Assembly: GCA_011391855.1 (NCBI GenBank)
Contig: JAABPT010000480.1
Coordinates: forward strand, 1-10,851
Source of the DNA: Burkholderiales bacterium
GTDB lineage: Bacteria > Pseudomonadota > Gammaproteobacteria > Burkholderiales > Burkholderiaceae_C
DNA length: 10,851 nucleotides
Reading direction: 5' to 3'
Shown here one piece after another: positions 1-5,515 of the stretch (the first letter of the stretch is position 1; each line of letters opens with the position of its first letter). Under the pieces are notes generated by a model. The model had not been told where the DNA came from and did not search any database. It saw only the letters and a list, made by a program, of their open reading frames with translations. Both the position numbers and the translations under genes were made by a program.

Positions 1-1020
1 GGCCGCCAGCGCCTGCGCCAGCAACGGCTCGCCGCCTTCGCGCCAGGCGTTGCCCAGCGCCACGGCCAGGTTGCGCCGCCAGCGCGCCCAGCCGATGCGA
101 CGGATGGCGCTGCCTTCGGTGCGGCGCAGGAAGTCGGCCTCGGTCCAGGCCCACAGCGCCAGCAGCGTGGCCTGGCCCAGGCCCTCGCGTTCGTCGAAGT
201 CGGGCAGCGTGCTGCGCTGCGCATACTTGTTCCACGGGCAGACCCGCTGGCAGTCGTCGCAGCCGTAGATGCGGTTGCCGACCAGCGGCCGCAGCGCAGG
301 GTCGATCGGGCCGGCGTGTTCGATCGTCAGGTAGCTGATGCAGCGCCGCGCGTCCAGCCGGTACGGCGCCACGATGGCCTGCGTGGGGCAGGCCTGGATG
401 CACGCGCTGCAACTGCCGCAGTGGGCGCCGGTTGGCACGTCGGTGGGCAGGGCCAGGTCGACGAAGATCTCGCCCAGGAAAAACATCGACCCGGCGTCGC
501 GCGCCAGCGCCAGCGTGTGCTTGCCGCGCCAGCCCAGGCCGGCGCGCGTGGCCAGCTCCACCTCGAGCACCGGGGCCGAGTCGGTGAAGACGCGGTGGCC
601 GAAAGGGCCGACTTCTGCCGCCAGCCGTTCGGCCAGCTTCTGCAGCCGCGAACGCAGCACCTTGTGGTAATCGCGGCCGCGTGCATAGACCGAGATCACG
701 GCGCGCTGCGGGTCGCGCAAAGCCGCCTCTTCGGTCTGCACCCAGCCGGCAGCCGCATCGCGCGGCAGGTAATCCATGCGCGCGCTGATCACGCGCACGG
801 TGCCCGCCACCAGCTCGGCCGGCCGCGCGCGCTTCAGTCCGTGCGCGGCCATGTAGTCCATGCCACCGTGGAAGCCCGCGTCCAGCCAGTCGCGCAAGCC
901 CTTCTCGGCGTGGTGAAGATCGACGTCGGCGACGCCGATCTGGGAGAATCCCAGCTCACGCGCCCACCCCCGCAGCCGCTGCACCAGCGCCTGCCCGTCG
1001 ACCTGATGCTGTTCGCGCAT
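1..1020 (-). CDS. queG: Epoxyqueuosine reductase QueG, C-terminus beyond window
   Basis: QueG is the cytosolic cobalamin- and Fe-S-dependent enzyme that reduces epoxyqueuosine to queuosine at the wobble base of GUN-anticodon tRNAs. The frame is open from an ATG at 1020-1018 to the left edge, giving 340 codons. A TAG lies in frame just upstream of that ATG, so the start is well fixed. Visible features are the N-terminal segment FSQIGVADVDL, the segment FTDSAPVLE with the Asp (about residue 147) that matches the family's catalytic acid, a first cluster motif CGSCSACIQACP (Cys201, 204, 207, 211), then CISYLTIEH (Cys227) and CDDCQRVCPWN (Cys254, 257, 261). That makes the eight cysteines expected for two 4Fe-4S clusters. 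Family members run to roughly 350-380 residues, so only a short tail is missing. It is divergent from tsaE and overlaps its start. Identification is firm; activity is inferred from the family. Confidence 0.95.
   Translation of the reverse strand, partial: MREQHQVDGQALVQRLRGWARELGFSQIGVADVDLHHAEKGLRDWLDAGFHGGMDYMAAHGLKRARPAELVAGTVRVISARMDYLPRDAAAGWVQTEEAALRDPQRAVISVYARGRDYHKVLRSRLQKLAERLAAEVGPFGHRVFTDSAPVLEVELATRAGLGWRGKHTLALARDAGSMFFLGEIFVDLALPTDVPTGAHCGSCSACIQACPTQAIVAPYRLDARRCISYLTIEHAGPIDPALRPLVGNRIYGCDDCQRVCPWNKYAQRSTLPDFDEREGLGQATLLALWAWTEADFLRRTEGSAIRRIGWARWRRNLAVALGNAWREGGEPLLAQALAA
941..949 (+). promoter_or_regulatory. Possible extended -10 promoter of tsaE inside queG
   Basis: TGG followed by GAGAAT (4 of 6 to the -10 consensus, with an upstream TG) lies 56 bases before the tsaE ATG. 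It is embedded in a small perfect inverted repeat, CTGGGA-gaa-TCCCAG (940-954). Because tsaE starts inside queG, any promoter for it must lie within the queG coding sequence. The motif may be chance, since it also encodes conserved queG residues. Confidence 0.2.
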
Positions 1021-1485
1021 GAGCCGATTCTAGAAACCCGCCTGCTGCACTGGCCCGACGAGGCGGCCTGTGCGGCCTTTGCCGCTGCGCTGGCGCAGCG
1101 CCCGGCACTGGCCCATGCCTTCATCGAACTGCGCGGCCCGCTGGGCGCCGGCAAGACCACCTTCGTGCGCCACCTGCTGCGCGCGCTGGGCGTGGCCGGC
1201 CGCATCAAGAGCCCCACCTATGCCGTGCTCGAATCCCATGCGGTGCCGGGCCTGGCGATCTCGCACTTCGACTTCTACCGCTTCAGCGACCCGCGCGAGT
1301 GGGCCGACGCCGGTTTCCGCGACCTCTTCGCCGCGCCGGGCCTGAAGCTCGCCGAATGGCCCGAGAAGGCCGACGGCATGCTGCCCGTGCCCGACCTGCA
1401 GCTGCACATCGAGCCGCTGGAGGGCGACGCGCGCGCGGTGCGCGTCCAGGCCTGCACGCCGTGCGGCCTGGAACTGCTGCCATGA
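1006..1485 (+). CDS. tsaE: tRNA t6A biosynthesis ATPase TsaE
   Basis: TsaE is a small P-loop ATPase that works with TsaB and TsaD (and TsaC) to make N6-threonylcarbamoyladenosine at position 37 of ANN-decoding tRNAs, in the cytosol. The 159-residue product has the usual family length. The Walker A motif GPLGAGKTT is at residues 44-52 (Lys50), the conserved SPTYAVLE segment at 69-76, HFDFYR (Asp89) at 87-92, and the family's C-terminal LAEWPEK at about 115-121. The same frame stays open far upstream, but that part is antisense to queG. ATG 1006 is the start giving a normal N-terminus, although no Shine-Dalgarno sequence precedes it. The stop codon overlaps the amidase start as ATGA, which suggests translational coupling. 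The order queG, tsaE, amidase matches the neighbourhood in E. coli, where tsaE precedes amiB. Confidence 0.93.
   Translation: MLFAHEPILETRLLHWPDEAACAAFAAALAQRPALAHAFIELRGPLGAGKTTFVRHLLRALGVAGRIKSPTYAVLESHAVPGLAISHFDFYRFSDPREWADAGFRDLFAAPGLKLAEWPEKADGMLPVPDLQLHIEPLEGDARAVRVQACTPCGLELLP
1027..1032 (-). promoter_or_regulatory. Putative -10 box of queG, leaderless-type spacing
   Basis: On the minus strand TAGAAT (5 of 6 matches to TATAAT) ends exactly 6 bases before the queG ATG. Transcription starting 6-7 bases downstream would begin at or next to the A of the start codon, giving a leaderless mRNA. I see no Shine-Dalgarno sequence and no good -35 element at 16-18 bases. The site lies inside the tsaE coding region. 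Confidence 0.4.
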
Positions 1486-2918
1486 CCGCACCCGCACGCC
1501 GGCGTGCGCTGCGCGCCATGGGCCGCGCGGTGCTGCTGCTGGGCGCGCCGCAGCTGGCGCGCGGGGCGGCCGGCGCCGCCATCGTGGCCGTGCGGGTGTG
1601 GCCGGCACAGGACTACACGCGCATCACCATCGAATCCGACCTGCCGCTGGCGGCCACGCACCAGATGGTGGAGGCGCCCGAGCGCCTGGTCGTCGACATC
1701 GACGGCCTGGAGCTCAAGGCCGCGCTGCGCGAACTGGTGGGCCAGGTGCGGCCCGACGACCCCTACATCGCCGGCGTGCGCGTGGGCCAATTCCAGCCGC
1801 GCGTGGTGCGGCTGGTGTTCGACCTTAAGCGGCCGGTGCGGCCGGAGCAGTTCGCACTGCTGCCGGTGGCGGCCTACCGCTTCCGCCTGGTGTTCGACCT
1901 CTACCCGGTGCAGGCGGCCGACCCGCTGCTGGCGCTGATCCGCGACAAGGAAGCCGCCGAGGCCGCTGCCGCGCAGGCCGTGCAGGACGCCCTGGGCGAA
2001 CTGATCGCGCGTATCGAGTTGCCGTCGCCCGCCCTGCCCGGGCCGCCCGCCGTGCTCGCGCCGCCGCCGGCCCGGCCCTTGGCACCTGCACCGGGATCTG
2101 CACCGGCACCGGCACCGGCGCCCGCGCCGCCGGCCGTGGCACTGTCCACGCCGGCCCCGCCGCCCGCGCCGACACCGATCACGGCCGCCGAACGCCGCGA
2201 AGTCGACCGCCTGGTCATCGTCGCCATCGACCCCGGCCACGGTGGCGAGGACCCTGGCGCCATCGGCCCCACCGGGCTGCGCGAGAAGGACGTGGTGCTG
2301 GCCATTGCGTTGCAGCTGCGCGACCGGCTGGACGCCCTGCCCCACACGCGCACGCTGCTCACGCGCGACGCCGACTTCTTCGTGCCGCTGCACGAGCGTG
2401 TGCGCAAGGCGCGCCGCGTGCAGGCGGATCTCTTCGTGAGCCTCCACGCCGACGCCTTCATGCGCCCCGAGGCGCGCGGGGCCAGCGTCTTTGCGCTGTC
2501 CGACAAGGGCGCCACCAGTGCGGCCGCGCGCTGGATGGCGGCGCGCGAGAACTCGGCCGACCAGGTGGGCGGCGTCAACGTGGCGCAGGTGAAGGATCCG
2601 CAGCTGCTGCAGGCCATGCTCGACATGAGCACCACGGCGCAGATCAAGGACAGCCTCAAGCTCGGCCACGATGTGCTCTCGCACATGGGCCGCGTCGGCC
2701 GGCTGCACAAGCGTCAGGTGGAACAGGCGGGGTTTGCGGTGCTCAAGGCGCCGGATATCCCGAGCATCCTGGTGGAGACGGCGTTCATCTCCAACCCCGA
2801 AGAGGAAGCGAAGTTGCGCGACCCGGCCTACCGCAAGGCCCTGGTCGACGCGCTGGCCACCGGCATCCGGCGCTATTTCGCGAAGAACCCGCCGCTGGCG
2901 CGGCAGCGGCAGTTGTAG
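1482..2918 (+). CDS. amiC: N-acetylmuramoyl-L-alanine amidase, AmiC type
   Basis: This 478-residue enzyme is a periplasmic zinc amidase that cuts the amide bond between N-acetylmuramic acid and L-alanine, which separates daughter cells at division. The N-terminus carries RRRALR (residues 6-11) followed by a short hydrophobic stretch, resembling the twin-arginine signals of AmiA/AmiC. An AMIN-like targeting domain (about 33-140, starting IVAVRVWPAQDYTRITIES) is followed by a Pro/Ala-rich linker (about 183-235). The Amidase_3 catalytic domain occupies about 243-470. All four expected ligand or catalytic residues are visible: His253 in IDPGHGGEDPGA, Glu268 in LREKD, His322 in VSLHADAF and Glu432 in ILVETAFISN. 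The start overlaps tsaE by 4 bases; the preceding open frame is not homologous. AmiB is the close alternative name; the Tat-like signal and AMIN domain favour AmiC. mutL, which often follows, is absent downstream. Confidence 0.93.
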   Translation: MTAPARRRALRAMGRAVLLLGAPQLARGAAGAAIVAVRVWPAQDYTRITIESDLPLAATHQMVEAPERLVVDIDGLELKAALRELVGQVRPDDPYIAGVRVGQFQPRVVRLVFDLKRPVRPEQFALLPVAAYRFRLVFDLYPVQAADPLLALIRDKEAAEAAAAQAVQDALGELIARIELPSPALPGPPAVLAPPPARPLAPAPGSAPAPAPAPAPPAVALSTPAPPPAPTPITAAERREVDRLVIVAIDPGHGGEDPGAIGPTGLREKDVVLAIALQLRDRLDALPHTRTLLTRDADFFVPLHERVRKARRVQADLFVSLHADAFMRPEARGASVFALSDKGATSAAARWMAARENSADQVGGVNVAQVKDPQLLQAMLDMSTTAQIKDSLKLGHDVLSHMGRVGRLHKRQVEQAGFAVLKAPDIPSILVETAFISNPEEEAKLRDPAYRKALVDALATGIRRYFAKNPPLARQRQL

Positions 2919-2944
2919 CCCTGCGGCCAGTGGTGCCCAGCCGT

Positions 2945-2987
2945 TCGAACACTCGATTCGAGGCCGAGGCAACGCGTGCGGGCACGC
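2945..2987. terminator. Weak hairpins between convergent amiC and corA-like genes
   Basis: The 85-base convergent gap holds two short inverted repeats: TCGAA-cactcga-TTCGA (2945-2961) and GCGTG-cggg-CACGC (2974-2987). Neither is followed by a T run on either strand. They could take part in bidirectional or Rho-assisted termination, but each is short enough to occur by chance in GC-rich DNA. Confidence 0.2.
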
Positions 2988-3003
2988 TGCCGCGGCGCGG
3001 GTC

Positions 3004-4104
3004 TCAAGGCTGGCTGCGGCCCAGGTAGCGCTTGCGCCAGAAGAAGGCCACCAGCCCCGCACCCAACAGCACCATGGCCCAGAAGGCAAACCAGAAGCCG
3101 TCGGCGGTATGGATCAGCGGCAGGAAGTCGAAATTCATGCCGAAGAAACCCGTGATCAGGTTCAGCGGCAGGAAGATGGCCGTCAGCACGGTGAGCGTGC
3201 GCATGATGTCGTTGGTGCGGTGGCCCAGCGCCGAGAAGTGCATCTGCACCGCGGTCTCGGCGCTCTGCTCCAGGCGGCGCACATGGCTGAGCACACGCTC
3301 CACGTGTTCGAGCGCGTCACGCGAGCGCACACGCAGCAGTTCGCGTTCACGCCGCGCCTGCTTGTCGGCCTCCTCGGGCCATTCGTCCAGCGCGTCGATC
3401 CATTCCTGCAGCGCGCTGCGCTGGTCCTCGCAGGTGTCTTCCAGCAGGTGCAGCGCGTTGCGGCTGTCCAGCAGCACCTGCCAGTCGTTGAAGCGGCTGC
3501 GCGGGTCCAGCAGTTCCTGCTGTAGCGTGCCGAGCTGCCGGGTGAGCAGGCGCCGCAGGTCCAGGTAGCTGTCGATCATGTGGTTGACCATGCGCAGCAT
3601 CAGGTCCGGCGGGTTGCTCGGCAGGCGCGACGTGCCGCGGCTGTCGCCTGCCGTGCCCAGCGACAGGTAGCGCTGGGCGAAATAGTCGCGCACCGCACAG
3701 TCGGTGGGGTGCACGGTGACGAGCACGCGGTCGAACACGGCAAAGCCCACCGGGCTGGTGTCGATGGCGTCCAGCGCGCGCTTGGCCGATGCCAGCGTGC
3801 CGTGGCGGTCGTCGACGAACAAGTCCTGGCTGCCGGCGCCGGCGGCGAGGCGCCGGAACACCATCAGGTCGTACCACGAGGTGTAGTCGAAGTGACTGGG
3901 CAACTGGTTGTTCAGCAGGTCGGACACGTGCAGGTCGACCAACTGCCCCGCGCCCCAGCGCTGCAGCGCGGCCTGTACCTCGGCGCTGCGCACCTCGAAG
4001 ACCCGGCGCGAGGTGCCCAGCCACAGGAAGCCGGTCGCGGGCAGGCTCTCGGGCAGCGCGTGCAGTTCGGTGAACTGCTCGCCGCTGACGTGGAAGATGC
4101 GCAT
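3004..4104 (-). CDS. CorA-family divalent cation transporter
   Basis: This 366-residue protein belongs to the CorA metal ion transporter family (CorA/ZntB-like), pentameric inner-membrane channels for Mg2+ or other divalent cations. A long cytosolic, charged, largely helical region (residues 1 to about 298) ends in two C-terminal membrane helices: about 302-322 (LTVLTAIFLPLNLITGFF) and about 337-355. The family signature GMN sits at 322-324 at the end of the first helix. The loop after GMN reads FDFLPLIHTADGFW and lacks the MPEL motif of classical CorA, so ion selectivity cannot be read from it; Mg2+, Zn2+, Co2+ or Ni2+ are all possible. The ATG shares one base with the hemB stop (TGATG), so the two genes are probably co-transcribed and translationally coupled, hemB first. 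Confidence 0.9.
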   Translation of the reverse strand: MRIFHVSGEQFTELHALPESLPATGFLWLGTSRRVFEVRSAEVQAALQRWGAGQLVDLHVSDLLNNQLPSHFDYTSWYDLMVFRRLAAGAGSQDLFVDDRHGTLASAKRALDAIDTSPVGFAVFDRVLVTVHPTDCAVRDYFAQRYLSLGTAGDSRGTSRLPSNPPDLMLRMVNHMIDSYLDLRRLLTRQLGTLQQELLDPRSRFNDWQVLLDSRNALHLLEDTCEDQRSALQEWIDALDEWPEEADKQARRERELLRVRSRDALEHVERVLSHVRRLEQSAETAVQMHFSALGHRTNDIMRTLTVLTAIFLPLNLITGFFGMNFDFLPLIHTADGFWFAFWAMVLLGAGLVAFFWRKRYLGRSQP

Positions 4105-5108
4105 CAGCGGCGCTGCAACAGGCGCGCCGCTTCGAGGGCGAAATAGGTCAGCACGCCGTCGGCGCCGGCACGCTTGAAGGCGAGCAGCGCTTCCATCATC
4201 ACCGCGTCGTGGTCGAGCCAGCCGTTGGCGGCAGCCGCCTTGAGCATGGCGTATTCACCGCTCACCTGGTAGGCGAAGGTCGGCATGCGGAAGGTGTCCT
4301 TCACGCGGCGCACGATATCCAGGTAGGGCATGCCGGGCTTGACCATCACCATGTCGGCGCCTTCGGCGATATCCAGCGCCACCTCGCGCAGCGCCTCGTC
4401 GCTGTTGCCGGGGTCCATCTGGTAGACCTTCTTGTCGCTCTTGCCCAGGTTGCCCGCGCTGCCCACGGCGTCGCGGAAAGGGCCGTAAAAGGCGCTGGCA
4501 TATTTGGCGCTGTAGGCCATGATGCGCGTGTGCACCAGGCGGCGCGATTCGAGCGCGTTGCGGATGGCGCCGATGCGTCCGTCCATCATGTCGCTGGGCG
4601 CGACGATGTCCACACCCGCCTCGGCCTGCACCAGCGCCTGGCGCGCGAGCACCGCCACCGTCTCGTCGTTGAGGATGTAGCCGGTGTCGTCGAGCAGGCC
4701 GTCCTGGCCGTGGCTGGTGAACGGGTCCAGCGCTACGTCGGTGAGCAGCCCGAGTTGCGGAAAGCGCTTCTTCAATTCACGCACCGCGCGCGGCACCAGG
4801 CCGTCGGGATTGGTGGCCTCGGCGCCGTCGGGCGTCTTCAATGCCGGCTCGATGACCGGGAACAGCGCCATCACCGGAATACCCAGCGCCACGCATTCCT
4901 CGGCCACGGCGAACAGGCCGTCGACGCTGCGCCGCTGCACGCCGGGCATGCTGGCCACGTCCTGCACCTGGCGCTGGCCGTCGAGCACGAACACGGGCAG
5001 GATGAAGTCTGCGGCGGCAAGACGGTGCTCGCGCACCAGGTCGCGCGTGAAGGCGTCGCGGCGCAGGCGGCGCGGGCGGCTGGCGGGGTACGGCGGCGGG
5101 GTGATCAA
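4104..5108 (-). CDS. hemB: Delta-aminolevulinic acid dehydratase (porphobilinogen synthase)
   Basis: HemB condenses two 5-aminolevulinate molecules into porphobilinogen, the first common tetrapyrrole step, in the cytosol. The 334-residue length is normal. Both Schiff-base lysines are visible: Lys202 in AYSAKYAS and Lys257 in MVMVKPGMPYLD. The active-site metal segment reads DVALDPFTSHGQDG (124-137), without the cysteines of zinc enzymes, so this is the Mg2+-type HemB. Arg241-Glu242 match the region of the allosteric Mg2+ site. The start is TTG at 5108: AGGAG (5120-5116) sits 7 bases upstream, no ATG or GTG occurs between it and the upstream in-frame TAG at 5186, and the sequence right after it (RPRRLRRDAFTRDLVRE) already matches the conserved HemB N-terminal arm. 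The first internal ATG is codon 54 and would remove that arm. It precedes the corA-like gene with a 1-base overlap. Confidence 0.96.
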   Translation of the reverse strand: MITPPPYPASRPRRLRRDAFTRDLVREHRLAAADFILPVFVLDGQRQVQDVASMPGVQRRSVDGLFAVAEECVALGIPVMALFPVIEPALKTPDGAEATNPDGLVPRAVRELKKRFPQLGLLTDVALDPFTSHGQDGLLDDTGYILNDETVAVLARQALVQAEAGVDIVAPSDMMDGRIGAIRNALESRRLVHTRIMAYSAKYASAFYGPFRDAVGSAGNLGKSDKKVYQMDPGNSDEALREVALDIAEGADMVMVKPGMPYLDIVRRVKDTFRMPTFAYQVSGEYAMLKAAAANGWLDHDAVMMEALLAFKRAGADGVLTYFALEAARLLQRR

Positions 5109-5120
5109 CGGGGGTCTCCT
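5109..5120 (-). promoter_or_regulatory. Shine-Dalgarno sequence fixing the hemB TTG start
   Basis: On the minus strand AGGAG (5120-5116) is followed by a 7-base spacer and TTG (5108-5106). This is one of the strongest Shine-Dalgarno matches in the window, and it decides the start, since no ATG is available. Confidence 0.7.
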
Positions 5121-5181
5121 GAGGCCCTGCCGCTCCCCGGCACGGAGGGGGCAAACCGGTCTGGCGGGCGTGTTTTCGATC

Positions 5182-5190
5182 TGCTAAAGT
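5182..5190 (+). promoter_or_regulatory. Extended -10 promoter for the small-RNA candidate
   Basis: TG-C-TAAAGT matches the extended -10 form (TGnTATAAT), with 4 of 6 hexamer bases including the TA and final T. No convincing -35 lies 16-18 bases upstream, which is tolerable for an extended -10 promoter. Transcription would begin near 5197, inside the TCATTGAATGA palindrome. Confidence 0.35.
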
Positions 5191-5222
5191 GGTCATTGAA
5201 TGATAGCCGCGAGGTGGTCATT
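5189..5222. promoter_or_regulatory. Direct repeat and palindrome upstream of hemB, possible operator
   Basis: GTGGTCATT occurs twice (5189-5197 and 5214-5222), 25 bases apart start to start. The first copy runs into a perfect palindrome, TCATTGAATGA (5193-5203). On the minus strand the same stretch contains TATCAT, a candidate -10 for hemB without a good -35. Arrangement and position suggest a regulator-binding site shared by the divergent hemB and small-RNA candidate transcripts. No regulator is identified. Confidence 0.35.
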
Positions 5223-5310
5223 CCCTGCTTTTCCTCCCTGAGCAGGTGCCTTAGCGTGATGACAGCGATAAGGCTTCCAGGCCCTGGCTTCGTGCCGGGG
5301 CCCTTTTTTT
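5197..5310 (+). ncRNA. Candidate small RNA divergent from hemB
   Basis: About 114 nt between an extended -10 motif and an intrinsic terminator, with no convincing protein-coding frame. Three hairpins follow in series. The first is CCTGCT/AGCAGG (5224-5229 with 5241-5246) around an 11-base loop, TTTCCTCCCTG. The second is GCCTTA/TAAGGC (5248-5253 with 5269-5274), with an inner GC/GC pairing. The third is the terminator stem (5280-5302). The first loop exposes CCUCC, complementary to Shine-Dalgarno sequences; C-rich loops of this kind are known from anti-Shine-Dalgarno trans-acting small RNAs in other proteobacteria. I do not recognise it as 6S, 4.5S, tmRNA or another named RNA. The 5' end is uncertain. 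A role in controlling mRNAs is an inference from the loop only. Confidence 0.55.
5280..5310 (+). terminator. Strong intrinsic terminator with no upstream protein gene
   Basis: GGCCCTGGC (5280-5288) pairs with GCCGGGGCC (5294-5302) through nine positions with one G-T wobble, around the loop TTCGT. C plus seven T residues follow (5303-5310). The T run exists only in the plus-strand direction, so it cannot terminate hemB, which runs away on the minus strand. Its likely job is to end the small-RNA candidate. Confidence 0.85.
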
Positions 5311-5344
5311 CCGGCCGTCGCTCGAGCCTCGCAATAATGGCCTG

Positions 5345-5506
5345 ATGAGCTGCGCCTACCTCCGGGACCCTGTCTGCCGCGTGCTGCTGCGCCGCTTTGA
5401 ACACTCGGCCAACCGCCGCGGCCCCACCTGGTTTCGCGTCTTCAACGAAGCCTCCGTCTTGCTGTTCTCGGCGACCGTGGTGCTGGTGGTCGTGAAGCCT
5501 TTCTGA
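5345..5506 (+). pseudogene. Remnant of a HemJ/CopD-like membrane protein (C-terminal 53 codons)
   Basis: The 53-codon frame ends in NRRGPTWFRVFNEASVLL followed by a hydrophobic stretch and VVVKPF. This resembles the last helix and terminus of the HemJ/UPF0093 (CopD-like) family, small inner-membrane proteins of about 140-150 residues, some of which oxidise protoporphyrinogen IX in haem synthesis. The upstream two thirds, including the N-terminal helices and the functionally important conserved His and Lys residues of HemJ, are missing: none of the three plus frames between 5180 and 5345 encodes anything like them, and the terminator of the small-RNA candidate sits there instead. So this is either a 5'-truncated remnant or a short single-helix protein derived from it. 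AATAAT (5333-5338) ends 6 bases before the ATG, so it may still be transcribed. The family match is from memory. Confidence 0.5.
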
Positions 5507-5515
5507 GAGCCCAGG

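Noticed and set aside
50..268. A short plus-strand frame at the left edge
   Set aside because: It is antisense to queG, whose Fe-S motifs lie in the same stretch.
2090..2140. Short GCACCG-type tandem repeats
   Set aside because: They encode the Pro/Ala-rich linker of the amidase and are a normal result of low-complexity coding, not a separate repeat element.
1275..3089. A 604-codon minus-strand frame opposite the amidase gene
   Set aside because: Low-complexity Arg/Gly/His composition and full overlap with the clearly recognised amidase show it is a codon-bias shadow.
5197..5310. 6S RNA, 4.5S RNA or another named RNA
   Set aside because: The length, the three separate short hairpins and the intrinsic terminator do not fit the long closed stem with central bubble of 6S RNA, and none of the 4.5S or tmRNA landmarks are present.
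4209..5345. A 378-codon plus-strand frame running through hemB and the small-RNA candidate
   Set aside because: It is antisense to hemB and of shadow composition. Its extension over the terminator region is accidental, so it does not explain the terminator.
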